Shown one piece after another: positions 33,474-44,901 of a stretch of DNA of 64,000 bases. This stretch comes from Bacillus sp. REN10 (GTDB taxonomy: Bacteria > Bacillota > Bacilli > Bacillales > Domibacillaceae), in contig NZ_JADHDW010000001.1 of the NCBI RefSeq assembly GCF_016820555.1, forward strand, positions 310,001 through 374,000. Reading direction: 5' to 3'. Below the pieces are notes generated by a model. The model did not search any database. It was given only the letters and a program-made list of their open reading frames with translations, and had not been told where the DNA came from. Made by a program: the position numbers and the translations under genes. How positions within the stretch are numbered: position 1 is the stretch's first letter; every line of letters begins with the position of its first letter.

Positions 33474-34616
33474 ATGATACGTTCCGCTTATATTCATATT
33501 CCTTTTTGTCATCAAATTTGTCATTATTGCGATTTTAATAAAGTATTTATGAAAAATCAGCCAGTGGAGGAGTATTTGTCAGCGTTGGCTACTGAAATGA
33601 AGCTGATGCAGGAGCAAACTCCCACGGCTGATGTAAATACCATTTTTGTTGGCGGGGGGACCCCAACCGCTTTAAGTGCTGGGCAATTAGAGACGCTTTG
33701 CCGGTCCATTCGAGACATTCTCCCGTTTACAGAGGGGGAGTTCACTTTTGAAGCCAATCCAGGAGATTTAACCGAGGATAAGCTGAAAGTGTTAAAAGAG
33801 TATGGAGTGAACCGCTTAAGCATCGGTGTGCAATCCTTTGATGATGAGCTGTTGGCATCCATTGGCCGCACGCATAAAAGCCGCGATGTGTTTACAACGA
33901 TTGAACATGCGCAAGCCATTGGGTTTGAAAATATTAGCATTGATTTAATTTATGCTTTACCTAATCAAACGCTCGAGAATTTTCGTGATACGCTACGTAC
34001 AGCACTAAGCTTAAGTCTACCGCATTATTCCGGCTATTCATTGATTATTGAACCGAAAACAGTCTTCTATAATTTAATGAGAAAAGATCGCTTGCCTCTT
34101 CCGAAAGTTGAAACCGAAGCTGCGATGTATCGTGAATTAATTGAACAAATGACTATTCACGGATTGAAACAATATGAAATCAGCAACTTTGCTAAAAAGG
34201 GGTTCGAGAGCCGCCATAATCTCGTGTATTGGAACAACGAATCTTATTACGGATTCGGAGCTGGCGCGCATGGCTATGTCAATGGTGATCGAACGGCCAA
34301 TCACGGACCGTTGAAAAAATATATGGAACCATTAAAGAATGGAAGACTCCCTCTTTTATCGACTCATCATGTATCTAAAAATGAGGAAATGGAGGAGGAG
34401 ATGTTCCTTGGTTTGCGGAAAATGGCAGGAGTATCAGTCGCTCATTTTCGCGAAAAATATCAATGTTCGCCGCTTGAATTATTTAAACAGCCTCTCGCTG
34501 ATATGACAGCAAGGGGGCTGGTGAGCATTGAAAATAACGAAACGATCCGTTTGACAGAGGAAGGGAAATTGTTTGGCAATGAAGTCTTTCAGTCATTTTT
34601 ATTATCGATTGAGTAA
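33474..34616 (+). CDS. hemW: Heme chaperone HemW, radical SAM
   Basis: A 380-residue radical SAM protein. The cluster motif is CHQICHYC (Cys12, Cys16, Cys19). HemW-type proteins bind and deliver heme and lack the extra cysteine and N-terminal extension of true HemN oxidases. GGGTPTAL, FEANPGDL and SIGVQSFDD are conserved. It precedes hrcA as in B. subtilis. GAGGAG lies before the ATG. Confidence 0.96.
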   Translation: MIRSAYIHIPFCHQICHYCDFNKVFMKNQPVEEYLSALATEMKLMQEQTPTADVNTIFVGGGTPTALSAGQLETLCRSIRDILPFTEGEFTFEANPGDLTEDKLKVLKEYGVNRLSIGVQSFDDELLASIGRTHKSRDVFTTIEHAQAIGFENISIDLIYALPNQTLENFRDTLRTALSLSLPHYSGYSLIIEPKTVFYNLMRKDRLPLPKVETEAAMYRELIEQMTIHGLKQYEISNFAKKGFESRHNLVYWNNESYYGFGAGAHGYVNGDRTANHGPLKKYMEPLKNGRLPLLSTHHVSKNEEMEEEMFLGLRKMAGVSVAHFREKYQCSPLELFKQPLADMTARGLVSIENNETIRLTEEGKLFGNEVFQSFLLSIE

Positions 34617-34640
34617 TCCGTAATAACAGAAGCATCTCCG

Positions 34641-34706
34641 TTGACAATAGACACTGATTTTGATAATTTATTTATAGATTTAGCACTCATAAAGAGAGAG
34701 TGCTAA
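34641..34706 (+). promoter_or_regulatory. Promoter and CIRCE operator of hrcA-grpE-dnaK
   Basis: TTGACA at 34641-34646 with an AT-rich -10 region around 34662-34669. The CIRCE inverted repeat TTAGCACTC-N9-GAGTGCTAA lies at 34680-34706 and is perfect. HrcA binds this element and represses the heat-shock operon. Confidence 0.96.
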
Positions 34707-34721
34707 CAGGGGTGAGGAACG

Positions 34722-35750
34722 TTGTTAACAGATCGTCAGCTTTTCATCTTACAAGTAATTATTGATGACTTCATTCAATCAGCACAGCCAGTCGGCTCCC
34801 GCAGCTTAGTTGAAAAAGAAAAAGTCGGATACAGTTCAGCGACGATCCGCAATGAGATGGCGGAGTTAGAGGAATTAGGTTACTTAGAGAAAACCCATAC
34901 TTCCTCAGGAAGAATACCGTCTGAAAAGGGATATCGTTATTATGTCGATCATCTGTTGCATCCTGAACAGCTCAACCGAAAAGAAGTACAGACGATTCAC
35001 TCCATTTTTTCTGAACGAATGTATGAGTTGGAAAAAGTGGTACAAAAATCGGCGAAAATTTTATCAGAGTTAACGAAATATACAGCGATTGTATTAGGAC
35101 CTGAAATTAAAGATAATAAAGTAAAGAGGCTACAAATTGTTCCTTTAAGTAAAGATACAGCGATTGCGATTATCGTGACAGACACGGGACATGTTGAAAA
35201 TCGAACGTTCCAGCTTCCAGAAGGTGTTGATGCTTCAGATATTGAGAAGATGGTCAATATTTTGAATGAACGATTAGTCGGCGTTCCTCTTTCTAACTTG
35301 CATGATAAGTTGTATAAAGAAATTGTTGTTCTCATGCGCCGTCATATTCATAATTATGAAGCGATGTTAACGATGTTTGCTGATGCGGTAGATGTACCGA
35401 CAACTGAAAAATTATTTTTTGGCGGCAAAACGAATATGCTCAATCAGCCGGAATTTCATGATATCGCGAAAATTCGTCAAGTAATGAATATGATTGAGCA
35501 AGAAGAAGGCATTTATAAATTAATTAGTGGTATTCCAACCGGCATTCAAGTCAAGATAGGGAAAGAAAATAATAATGAAGCGATGGCGCATTGCAGCTTA
35601 ATTACCGCTTCGTATTCCATTGGAGAAGAACAAGTGGGAACCATCGCGATCCTTGGACCGACCCGAATGGAATATTCGCGTGTGATCAGCCTCGTCGATT
35701 TTTTAAGTCACGATATGACAAAAGCATTGACGAAGTTGTATGAGAGCTAA
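34722..35750 (+). CDS. hrcA: Heat-inducible transcription repressor HrcA
   Basis: A 342-residue repressor of the CIRCE regulon. The N-terminal winged helix ([56 protein letters not shown]) is followed by a GAF-like dimer domain. The GroE chaperonin is known to keep HrcA active. TTG 34722 follows AGGGGTGAGG. It controls its own operon through the CIRCE element upstream. Confidence 0.98.
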   Translation: MLTDRQLFILQVIIDDFIQSAQPVGSRSLVEKEKVGYSSATIRNEMAELEELGYLEKTHTSSGRIPSEKGYRYYVDHLLHPEQLNRKEVQTIHSIFSERMYELEKVVQKSAKILSELTKYTAIVLGPEIKDNKVKRLQIVPLSKDTAIAIIVTDTGHVENRTFQLPEGVDASDIEKMVNILNERLVGVPLSNLHDKLYKEIVVLMRRHIHNYEAMLTMFADAVDVPTTEKLFFGGKTNMLNQPEFHDIAKIRQVMNMIEQEEGIYKLISGIPTGIQVKIGKENNNEAMAHCSLITASYSIGEEQVGTIAILGPTRMEYSRVISLVDFLSHDMTKALTKLYES

Positions 35751-35853
35751 GTAAGCATGGGAAGAGTATGGAAGTTATTGCTGACTTCCCTCTCTTTCTG
35801 TGTATAATATAAAAGGTGGATTGTTAGGGTGAATTTTGAAGGAGGTGAAACCA

Positions 35854-38272
<2,419 letters not shown>

Positions 38273-38302
38273 CACACGCTTGAGCCTTTTCGCTAGGCAG
38301 CT

Positions 38303-38341
38303 AAAGTCAAAGTCAGGGGTTCCTTGGCTTTGACTTTTTTC
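38303..38341 (+). terminator. Terminator between dnaK and dnaJ
   Basis: Stem AAAGTCAAAGTCA.GG / CC.TGGCTTTGACTTT followed by T-run, in the 169-bp gap. It may reduce dnaJ expression relative to dnaK. Confidence 0.85.
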
Positions 38342-38441
38342 ATGATGAGCTGAAACAATCGATTGGTATTAACTATTCACTATTAAGGAGTAACTATGTT
38401 AAAATAGCCTTTATGTGAAAGGAATCGGGGAGTGGAAAGTG

Positions 38442-39560
38442 ATGAGTAAACGGGACTATTATGAAGTGCTTGGTGTAGAGAAAAGCGCCTCAAAAGAAGA
38501 AATCAAAAAAGCATATCGCAAGCTCTCAAAAAAATATCATCCGGATATTAATAAAGAAGCGGGAGCCGATGAAAAATTTAAAGAAGTCAAAGAAGCTTAC
38601 GAAGTATTAAGTGATGACCAAAAACGGGCACAATATGATCAATTTGGTCATACAGATCCGAACCAAGGATTTGGCGGGGCTGATTTTGGTGGCTTCGGAG
38701 GGTTTGAAGATATTTTTAGCACGTTCTTTGGAGGCGGCGGCGGTCGCAGAAGAGATCCGAACGCTCCACGCCAAGGAGCAGACTTGCAATACACGATGAC
38801 CATCAAATTTGAAGAAGCGGTTTTTGGAAAAGAGACAGATATTGAAATTCCGAAAGAAGAAACTTGTGAAACATGTACAGGTACAGGGGCCAAACCTGGC
38901 ACGAATCCAGAAACTTGTTCACATTGTCATGGTTCAGGCCAGTTAAATGTCGAGCAAAACACACCATTTGGTCGTATTGTGAACCGTCGTACTTGCCCAT
39001 ATTGTAGCGGTACAGGTAAGATGATTAAAGAAAAATGCTCGACATGTGGCGGTGATGGAACCGTAACGAAAATGAAGAAAATCCATGTGAAAATACCGGC
39101 TGGAATTGATGATGGTCAGCAACTTCGCGTCTCTGGGCAAGGAGAGCCAGGGGTGAACGGAGGACCTTCTGGAGATTTATTTATTGTGTTCCGTGTTCTT
39201 CCGCACGAACTGTTTGAGCGAGATGGCGACGATATTTATTGTGAAATTCCAATCACTTTTGTTCAAGCTTCCCTTGGTGATGAAATCGAAGTACCAACGA
39301 TTCATGGAAGAATTAAACTGAAGGTACCAGCAGGAACACAAACGGGAACAAAATTCCGTCTGCGCGGCAAAGGTGTGCCAAATGTTCGCGGTTATGGTAC
39401 AGGAGATCAACATATTCGCGTGAAAGTGGTTACTCCAACGAAATTAAATGAAAAGCAGAAAAACTTGCTTCGAGAGTTTGCAGAAGTAAGCGGTGAGATG
39501 TTGGATGAGCAGCAAGCAAGCTTTTTTGATAAAGTAAAACGCGCGCTAAAGCGTGATTAA
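38442..39560 (+). CDS. dnaJ: Chaperone protein DnaJ (Hsp40)
   Basis: A 372-residue type I Hsp40. It has the J domain with HPD ([11 protein letters not shown]), a Gly/Phe-rich region, and four CxxCxGxG zinc motifs ([32 protein letters not shown]). Two C-terminal substrate domains follow. ATG 38442 follows GGGGAGTGGAAAG. It may use its own promoter after the terminator. Confidence 0.99.
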   Translation: MSKRDYYEVLGVEKSASKEEIKKAYRKLSKKYHPDINKEAGADEKFKEVKEAYEVLSDDQKRAQYDQFGHTDPNQGFGGADFGGFGGFEDIFSTFFGGGGGRRRDPNAPRQGADLQYTMTIKFEEAVFGKETDIEIPKEETCETCTGTGAKPGTNPETCSHCHGSGQLNVEQNTPFGRIVNRRTCPYCSGTGKMIKEKCSTCGGDGTVTKMKKIHVKIPAGIDDGQQLRVSGQGEPGVNGGPSGDLFIVFRVLPHELFERDGDDIYCEIPITFVQASLGDEIEVPTIHGRIKLKVPAGTQTGTKFRLRGKGVPNVRGYGTGDQHIRVKVVTPTKLNEKQKNLLREFAEVSGEMLDEQQASFFDKVKRALKRD

Positions 39561-39582
39561 TAAAGAATGGAGCTGGCAACAG

Positions 39583-40521
39583 ATGAAGTGGTCGGAGATT
39601 AGCATTCAAACAACAAATGAAGCAGTAGAGGCTATTTCTAATATTTTGCATGAAGCAGGTGCAAGTGGCGTTGTTATTGAAGATCCTTTTGAATTACAGA
39701 GAGAGCGTGAGGATCAATTTGGTGAAATTTATCAGCTAAATCCCGATGACTATCCTGAAGAAGGTGTAATCGTTAAAGCGTATTTACCTGTAAACAGCTT
39801 TCTGGCAGAAACCGCTGAAGGGATTGCTCAATCGATTAAGAATCTTGTTGAATACAATATTGACATTGGTCAAAATGTGATGACATTGATAGAAGTCAAT
39901 GAAGAAGATTGGGCAACTGCATGGAAGCAATATTATAATCCAGTGAAAATCTCTGAGAAATTTACGATCGTGCCTACTTGGGAAGAGTATGAACCGGTCA
40001 GTACAGATGAGTTAATTATCGAATTGGACCCAGGTATGGCTTTCGGAACAGGTACACACCCGACAACAGTCATGTGTTTGCAAGCGTTAGAACGATACGT
40101 TCAGTCAGGTGACCATGTAGTAGACGTTGGTACTGGTTCTGGCGTGTTAAGTATTGGAGCAGCCTTGCTTGGTGCCAACAAGGTGACAGCTTTAGACTTA
40201 GATGAAGTAGCTGTTGAGTCGGCGAAAGAAAATGTTCGTCTTAATCACGTGGAAGAAATAGTGAATGTGTCGAAAAATAATTTGTTAGATGGCATTGATG
40301 AACAGGTAGATGTAGTGGTAGCCAATATTTTAGCGGAAGTGATTATGTCATTTACCGATGAAGTAGCTCAAGTGGTGAAGCCAGGCGGCTATTTTATTTC
40401 TTCAGGGATTATTAGTCAAAAGCGTGATGATGTGAAAGAGGCTGTTCTGGCGGCTGGCTTTGATATTGAAGAAACTGTGTTAATGGAAGACTGGGTCGCT
40501 ATTATTGCCAAGAAAAAATAA
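39583..40521 (+). CDS. prmA: Ribosomal protein L11 methyltransferase
   Basis: A 312-residue enzyme that trimethylates lysines of uL11. The N-terminal domain starts [16 protein letters not shown] and includes [10 protein letters not shown]. The catalytic domain has the family signature [15 protein letters not shown] and SAM motif [14 protein letters not shown], with ANILAEVI downstream. ATG 39583 matches the family start and follows GGAGCTGGC. It is 22 bp after dnaJ. Confidence 0.97.
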   Translation: MKWSEISIQTTNEAVEAISNILHEAGASGVVIEDPFELQREREDQFGEIYQLNPDDYPEEGVIVKAYLPVNSFLAETAEGIAQSIKNLVEYNIDIGQNVMTLIEVNEEDWATAWKQYYNPVKISEKFTIVPTWEEYEPVSTDELIIELDPGMAFGTGTHPTTVMCLQALERYVQSGDHVVDVGTGSGVLSIGAALLGANKVTALDLDEVAVESAKENVRLNHVEEIVNVSKNNLLDGIDEQVDVVVANILAEVIMSFTDEVAQVVKPGGYFISSGIISQKRDDVKEAVLAAGFDIEETVLMEDWVAIIAKKK

Positions 40522-40528
40522 TAAAGAT

Positions 40529-40560
40529 GGAGCTGTCTTAGAAGTCTGTGAGACAGCTGG
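40529..40560 (+). terminator. Hairpin between prmA and rsmE
   Basis: Perfect stem AGCTGTCT / AGACAGCT (40531-40558), 12-base loop, no T-run. It may be a processing or weak pause signal. Confidence 0.35.
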
Positions 40561-40590
40561 AATGAAAATGAAATAGACGGGGTGACAATC

Positions 40591-41343
40591 GTGCAGCGCT
40601 ACTTTGTAAATGAACAGTTAGAGGACGGCAAATCAATCAAAATCGAAGGAGAGGATTTTCATCATTTGTCACGAGTGATGAGGATGGAAGTAGGCGATCA
40701 TGTCTATGCTGTGTTTCCTAATGGAGAGACAGCAGAGGTAGAAATTGAGCACCTTTCTAATGATTATGCTCTTGCCTTTCTCGTGGAATGGATTCATGAT
40801 AAGAAAGAGCTGCCGGTTGATATCGCCATTGCGAGCGGTCTGCCGAAAGGGGATAAATTTGAACTGGTCATTCAAAAGGGAACCGAACTGGGGGCTAACT
40901 TGTTTGTCCCTTTTCATGCGGATCGCTCCATCGTGAAATGGGATGAAAAAAAGGGTGAGAAAAAGACGGAACGCTGGTCGAAAATAGCAAAAGAAGCCGC
41001 TGAACAATCCCATCGTAACCGTGTGCCAAAAGTAATGAAGCCGGTGAATATAGATCAATTGATTGAAATCGGAAAAGACTATCCGTTTAAATTATATGCT
41101 TATGAAGAAGAAGCGAAGCAAGGAGAAAAACAGGCATTTCATCAAGTATTAGCCGATATGCATCTTGGTGATCGGCTGTTCATTGTTTTTGGGCCTGAAG
41201 GTGGAATTTCAGAGAAGGAAGCGGAAAAATTACGGAGTCATGGTTATATTCCATGTGGGTTAGGACCGAGAATTTTACGCACAGAGACTGCTCCGCTATA
41301 TGCTTTATCTGCAATCTCCTACCATTTTGAATTAATGAGGTGA
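40591..41343 (+). CDS. rsmE: 16S rRNA m3U1498 methyltransferase RsmE
   Basis: A 250-residue SPOUT-fold enzyme (YqeU) that methylates 16S rRNA at U1498. It starts MQRYFVNEQL, with an N-terminal PUA-like domain. The SPOUT knot region includes VFGPEGGISEKEAE and GLGPRILRTETAPLYALS. GTG 40591 is chosen since GGGGTGA lies 5 nt upstream and the family start matches; GTG 40582 overlaps that site. Confidence 0.97.
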   Translation: MQRYFVNEQLEDGKSIKIEGEDFHHLSRVMRMEVGDHVYAVFPNGETAEVEIEHLSNDYALAFLVEWIHDKKELPVDIAIASGLPKGDKFELVIQKGTELGANLFVPFHADRSIVKWDEKKGEKKTERWSKIAKEAAEQSHRNRVPKVMKPVNIDQLIEIGKDYPFKLYAYEEEAKQGEKQAFHQVLADMHLGDRLFIVFGPEGGISEKEAEKLRSHGYIPCGLGPRILRTETAPLYALSAISYHFELMR

Positions 41344-41348
41344 TGATC

Positions 41349-42689
41349 ATGCCAACAGTGGCATTCCAAACGCTTGGATGTAAAGTAAACCATTATGAAA
41401 CAGAAGCCATCTGGCAGCTTTTTAAAAGCCAGAATTACGAGAGAGTCGACTTTGAAGCAACAGCAGACGTATATGTCATTAATACATGTACAGTAACGAA
41501 TACAGGAGATAAGAAAAGTCGCCAAGTCATCCGTCGAGCCGTTCGAAAAAATCCAGATGCGGTCATTTGTGTAACGGGTTGTTATGCACAAACATCGCCA
41601 GCTGAAATTATGGCAATTCCAGGAGTCGATGTCGTTGTTGGAACGCAAGATCGTGCGAAAATGCTCGACTATATTGAGCAGTTTAAACAAGAACGCCAGC
41701 CGATTAATGGCGTTGGCAACATTATGAAAAACCGCGTGTACGAAGAGTTGGATGTACCAGCTTTTACAGACCGTACACGGGCTTCTTTAAAAATTCAAGA
41801 GGGTTGTAATAACTTCTGTACGTTTTGTATTATTCCGTGGGCGCGCGGCTTAATGCGTTCTCGTGACCCGCAAGAAGTGCTTCGTCAAGCACAGCAGCTA
41901 GTTGATGCCGGTTACAAGGAAATTGTGTTAACAGGCATTCACACCGGCGGATACGGTTCGGATATGAAGGATTACAATTTAGCGATGCTTCTTGCTGATT
42001 TAGAAAAAGTCAAAGGCTTAAAGCGCATCCGTATTTCTTCTATTGAAGCGAGTCAATTAACAGATGAAGTGATTGATGTCATTGATCGCTCGAACATTGT
42101 AGTGAGACATTTGCACGTACCTTTACAATCAGGCTCAAATACCGTATTAAAAAGAATGCGACGCAAATACACAATGGAGCAATTTGCCGATCGTTTAAAT
42201 CGTTTGAAGCAAGCATTACCAGGTCTAGCTGTGACATCAGATGTCATTGTAGGCTTCCCGGGCGAAACAGAAGAAGAGTTTATGGAAACGTATAATTTCA
42301 TTAAAGAACACCAGTTTTCTGAGCTTCACGTCTTCCCATATTCGAAACGAACAGGAACGCCAGCTGCCAGAATGGACGATCAAGTGGATGAAGAAGTGAA
42401 AAATGAACGGGTTCATCGATTGATTGCTCTTTCTGATCAATTAGCGAAGGAATATGCTTCTCGCTTTGAAGGAGAAGTGTTAGAAGTGATTCCGGAAGAG
42501 CCGTTTAAAGAAGGGGAAAAAGAAGGTTTATACGTCGGGTATACCGATAATTATTTAAAAGTGGTCTTTGAAGCGACAGAAGAAATGGTAGGCCAAATCG
42601 TGAAAGTGAAAATCACGAAAGCGGGCTATCCATACAATGAAGGTCAATTTGTCAGAGTGTTGGAAGAAGAATTAAAAGCAGTGAATTAA
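41349..42689 (+). CDS. mtaB: tRNA t6A37 methylthiotransferase MtaB
   Basis: A 446-residue radical SAM enzyme (YqeV) that converts t6A37 to ms2t6A37 in tRNA. The N-terminal UPF0004 domain starts PTVAFQTLGCKVNHYE and holds three cluster cysteines (LGC, NTC, GCY). The radical SAM motif is CNNFCTFC, followed by a C-terminal TRAM domain. ATG 41349 follows GAGGTGAT, which overlaps the rsmE stop. Confidence 0.97.
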   Translation: MPTVAFQTLGCKVNHYETEAIWQLFKSQNYERVDFEATADVYVINTCTVTNTGDKKSRQVIRRAVRKNPDAVICVTGCYAQTSPAEIMAIPGVDVVVGTQDRAKMLDYIEQFKQERQPINGVGNIMKNRVYEELDVPAFTDRTRASLKIQEGCNNFCTFCIIPWARGLMRSRDPQEVLRQAQQLVDAGYKEIVLTGIHTGGYGSDMKDYNLAMLLADLEKVKGLKRIRISSIEASQLTDEVIDVIDRSNIVVRHLHVPLQSGSNTVLKRMRRKYTMEQFADRLNRLKQALPGLAVTSDVIVGFPGETEEEFMETYNFIKEHQFSELHVFPYSKRTGTPAARMDDQVDEEVKNERVHRLIALSDQLAKEYASRFEGEVLEVIPEEPFKEGEKEGLYVGYTDNYLKVVFEATEEMVGQIVKVKITKAGYPYNEGQFVRVLEEELKAVN

Positions 42690-42834
42690 TTTCCCGCCTT
42701 TTGTGCAATAACTAATTGCATGAAAGGCTTTTATTTTTTTTAGAAAAAACAATATCGTGCATTCTCGCAATTTTATGACGGTGGTGGTAAGATAGAGATG
42801 TACGGACAACTTGTCTGAAGGGAGATAATCATTG

Positions 42835-43515
42835 ATGACGAAACAATTTGAAGAGATGGCAAAAATGATTGACCATACATTATTAAAAGCAGATGCAACG
42901 AAAGCGGAAGTAAGTAAACTTTGTGAGGAAGCCAAGACATATGAGTTCGCTTCTGTTTGCGTTAATCCGACATGGGTACCTTTTGCTAGTGAACAGCTAA
43001 AAGGGACACCAGTAAAAGTGTGTACAGTCATTGGCTTTCCATTAGGAGCGATGACGTCTGAAGTGAAGGCGTTTGAGACAAAGAATGCCATTAAAAATGG
43101 TGCACAAGAAGTAGATATGGTCATTAATATCGGCGCCTTAAAAGACAAAGATTACGACACGGTATTAAAAGACATTCAAGCAGTGACATCCGCTGCGAAA
43201 GGCAAAGCCTTAACGAAGGTGATCATTGAAACTTGCTTGTTAACAGATGAAGAGAAACAGAAAGCTTGTGAACTTGCTGTCGAAGCAGGAGCAGACTATG
43301 TGAAAACATCGACCGGTTTTTCAACAGGCGGCGCTACAGTTGAAGATATCGCGCTGATGAGAAAAACAGTTGGCCCTGATATTGGCGTGAAGGCATCAGG
43401 CGGCGTCCGCAGCCAAGAAGACGCGGAAAACATGACGAAAGCCGGGGCAACAAGAATTGGAGCAAGCTCTGGTGTGAAAATTGTTCAAGGGCTTCAATCG
43501 GATACTGATTATTAA
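42835..43515 (+). CDS. deoC: Deoxyribose-phosphate aldolase
   Basis: A 226-residue class I aldolase that splits 2-deoxyribose-5-phosphate in nucleoside breakdown. [24 protein letters not shown] and the Schiff-base lysine in [12 protein letters not shown] are present. It lies between mtaB and rpsU, where B. subtilis has no gene; there the aldolase is with the deoxyribonucleoside genes elsewhere. It has its own spacer upstream. AAGGGAG precedes the ATG. Confidence 0.97.
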   Translation: MTKQFEEMAKMIDHTLLKADATKAEVSKLCEEAKTYEFASVCVNPTWVPFASEQLKGTPVKVCTVIGFPLGAMTSEVKAFETKNAIKNGAQEVDMVINIGALKDKDYDTVLKDIQAVTSAAKGKALTKVIIETCLLTDEEKQKACELAVEAGADYVKTSTGFSTGGATVEDIALMRKTVGPDIGVKASGGVRSQEDAENMTKAGATRIGASSGVKIVQGLQSDTDY

Positions 43516-43543
43516 TTAGCCGATGTTTTGTAAAGAAAATTTC

Positions 43544-43572
43544 TTGACGGTTATAATTGCTTGTATTATAAT
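43544..43572 (+). promoter_or_regulatory. Promoter of rpsU
   Basis: TTGACG (43544-43549), a 17-bp spacer and TATAAT (43567-43572). This is a strong sigma-A match, as expected for a ribosomal protein gene. Confidence 0.85.
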
Positions 43573-43639
43573 TATTTAGTACATGGAATTTCCATAACGG
43601 AACATGTAATCGTAAGTGTTCGGAGGGAGGGAAAGAGAA

Positions 43640-43813
43640 ATGTCAAGAACAGTTGTTCGTAAAAACGAATCGCTTGAAGATGCTCTACGTCGTTTCAAAC
43701 GTTCTGTTTCCAAAACTGGAACTTTACAAGAATATAGAAAACGTGAATTTTACGAAAAGCCAAGCGTAAAGCGTAAAAAGAAATCTGAAGCGGCTAGAAA
43801 ACGTAAGTGGTAA
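43640..43813 (+). CDS. rpsU: 30S ribosomal protein S21
   Basis: A 57-residue very basic protein ([21 protein letters not shown]-terminus [13 protein letters not shown]). S21 contacts the anti-Shine-Dalgarno end of 16S rRNA. ATG 43640 follows GGAGGGAGGG. It is followed by yqeY as in B. subtilis. Confidence 0.98.
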   Translation: MSRTVVRKNESLEDALRRFKRSVSKTGTLQEYRKREFYEKPSVKRKKKSEAARKRKW

Positions 43814-43832
43814 AGAGAGAGAGGGTGTAAGA

Positions 43833-44276
43833 ATGAGTCTTCTCGAGCGTTTAAATAATGATATGAAGCAAGCGATGAAAAACAAAGAAAAAGATAAGTT
43901 GACTGTCATCCGCATGCTTAAGGCCGCGTTGCAAAATGAGGCCATTAAGGCAGGCAAAGAGCTGACAGAAGACGATGAATTGACCGTACTTTCTCGCGAA
44001 GTGAAACAACGCAAAGACTCCCTCCACGAATTTGAGAAAGCAGGACGTGAAGATCTGGTTTCGAAAATTCAAACTGAACTAAATTACGTGAACATATACA
44101 TGCCGAAGCAGCTTTCAGAAGAAGAACTAGAAGCAATCGTTCAGGAAACAATTGCCGAAGTTAATGCTTCCTCTAAAGCTGATATAGGTAAAGTAATGAG
44201 TGCACTCATGCCGAAAGTAAAAGGTAAAGCAGACGGCGGAACAGTGAATAAGCTAGTTCAGACAAAATTATCATAA
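43833..44276 (+). CDS. yqeY: GatB/YqeY domain protein
   Basis: A 147-residue helical protein related to the C-terminal tRNA-binding domain of GatB. It starts [32 protein letters not shown] and ends with [25 protein letters not shown], the typical YqeY tail. Its role is unclear; tRNA binding is inferred from the domain. It is probably cotranscribed with rpsU. Confidence 0.95.
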   Translation: MSLLERLNNDMKQAMKNKEKDKLTVIRMLKAALQNEAIKAGKELTEDDELTVLSREVKQRKDSLHEFEKAGREDLVSKIQTELNYVNIYMPKQLSEEELEAIVQETIAEVNASSKADIGKVMSALMPKVKGKADGGTVNKLVQTKLS

Positions 44277-44312
44277 GAAAGAGATGGCAGCAACCTGCCG
44301 TCTCTTTTTTAT
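44277..44312 (+). terminator. Terminator after yqeY
   Basis: Stem AGAGATGGCAG / CTGCCGTCTCT (one mismatch) with a four-base loop and six T. Confidence 0.9.
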
Positions 44313-44324
44313 ATTTTCGGGAGC

Positions 44325-44365
44325 TTTTGCTTGTCGTGTCTAAACAGTCGTCTCCGCTTTTCGTG
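44325..44365 (+). repeat. Short repeat module (first of two)
   Basis: The module TTGCTTGTCGTGTCTAAACAG...CCGCTTTTCG recurs at 44665-44702. Its 3' end (CCGCTTTTCG) is the same as the end of the longer repeat unit, so the modules appear built from shared tails. Confidence 0.8.
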
Positions 44366-44430
44366 TCCAGCTCCAGGCGCTATCGGCTCGAGGTCAAAAG
44401 CCGATGATCGAGCGCCTTTCGCTTTTCTAT
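44366..44430 (+). repeat. Hairpin-forming repeat module
   Basis: GTCCAGCTCCAGGCGCT begins a unit whose arms pair: AGGCGCT (44375-44381) with AGCGCCT (44411-44417), and CGGCT (44384-44388) with AGCCG (44399-44403). It ends CTTTTCTAT. It is present only in the left half of the repeat block. Confidence 0.7.
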
Positions 44431-44579
44431 GTCCAGCTCTAGGCACCAGCGACTAGTGAACTTCTACGAACCTCCTTACGATAAGTCAACATCGATTCAC
44501 TATCGTTCATCGTGTTTCCTTTATCTCATACGGCTGGCTCCAGTTCATACGTCGCTAAACGGCGCCTTCCGCTTTTCGT
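44431..44579 (+). repeat. 149-bp direct repeat, left copy
   Basis: It begins GTCCAGCT and ends CCGCTTTTCG. It matches 44704-44852 at 143 of 149 positions with no gaps. Its last 75 bp (from 44505) are the same unit as the sigK-side repeat copy, and its last 49 bp as the lepA-side copy. Confidence 0.93.
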
Positions 44580-44703
44580 GTTGTCCAGCTTCGACTCCTA
44601 GACACTCGAGTCAAATGTCAGCCTGACTGCATGGCAAAGAGCGCCATTCCGTCATTCTGTCATTTGCTTGTCGTGTCTAAACAGTCGTCTCCGCTTTTCG
44701 TTT
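44580..44703. repeat. Spacer between direct repeats, with a second short module
   Basis: It holds GTCCAGCTTCGACTCC with CTAGACACTCGAGTC, then unrelated sequence, then the second short module (44665-44702). No reading frame is supported. Confidence 0.6.
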
Positions 44704-44852
44704 GTCCAGCTGCAGGCACCAGCGACTAGTGAACTTCTACGAACCTCCTTACGATAAGTCAACATCGATTCACTACCGTTCATTGTGTTTCCTTTATCTC
44801 ATACGGCTCGCTCCAGTTCATACGTCGCTAAACGGTGCCTTCCGCTTTTCGT
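44704..44852 (+). repeat. 149-bp direct repeat, right copy
   Basis: Same length as the left copy, with six substitutions and no indels. It ends 50 bp before the nfeD-type gene. Confidence 0.93.
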
Positions 44853-44901
44853 TTTTTCTTGAAACTTTTTTGTTGGGTTGTTCGTATAGTAGGAGAGTGA
44901 G

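Noticed and set aside
44325-44852. CRISPR array
   Set aside because: The repeats are long (149 bp), only two in tandem, with no regular unique spacers and no cas genes nearby.
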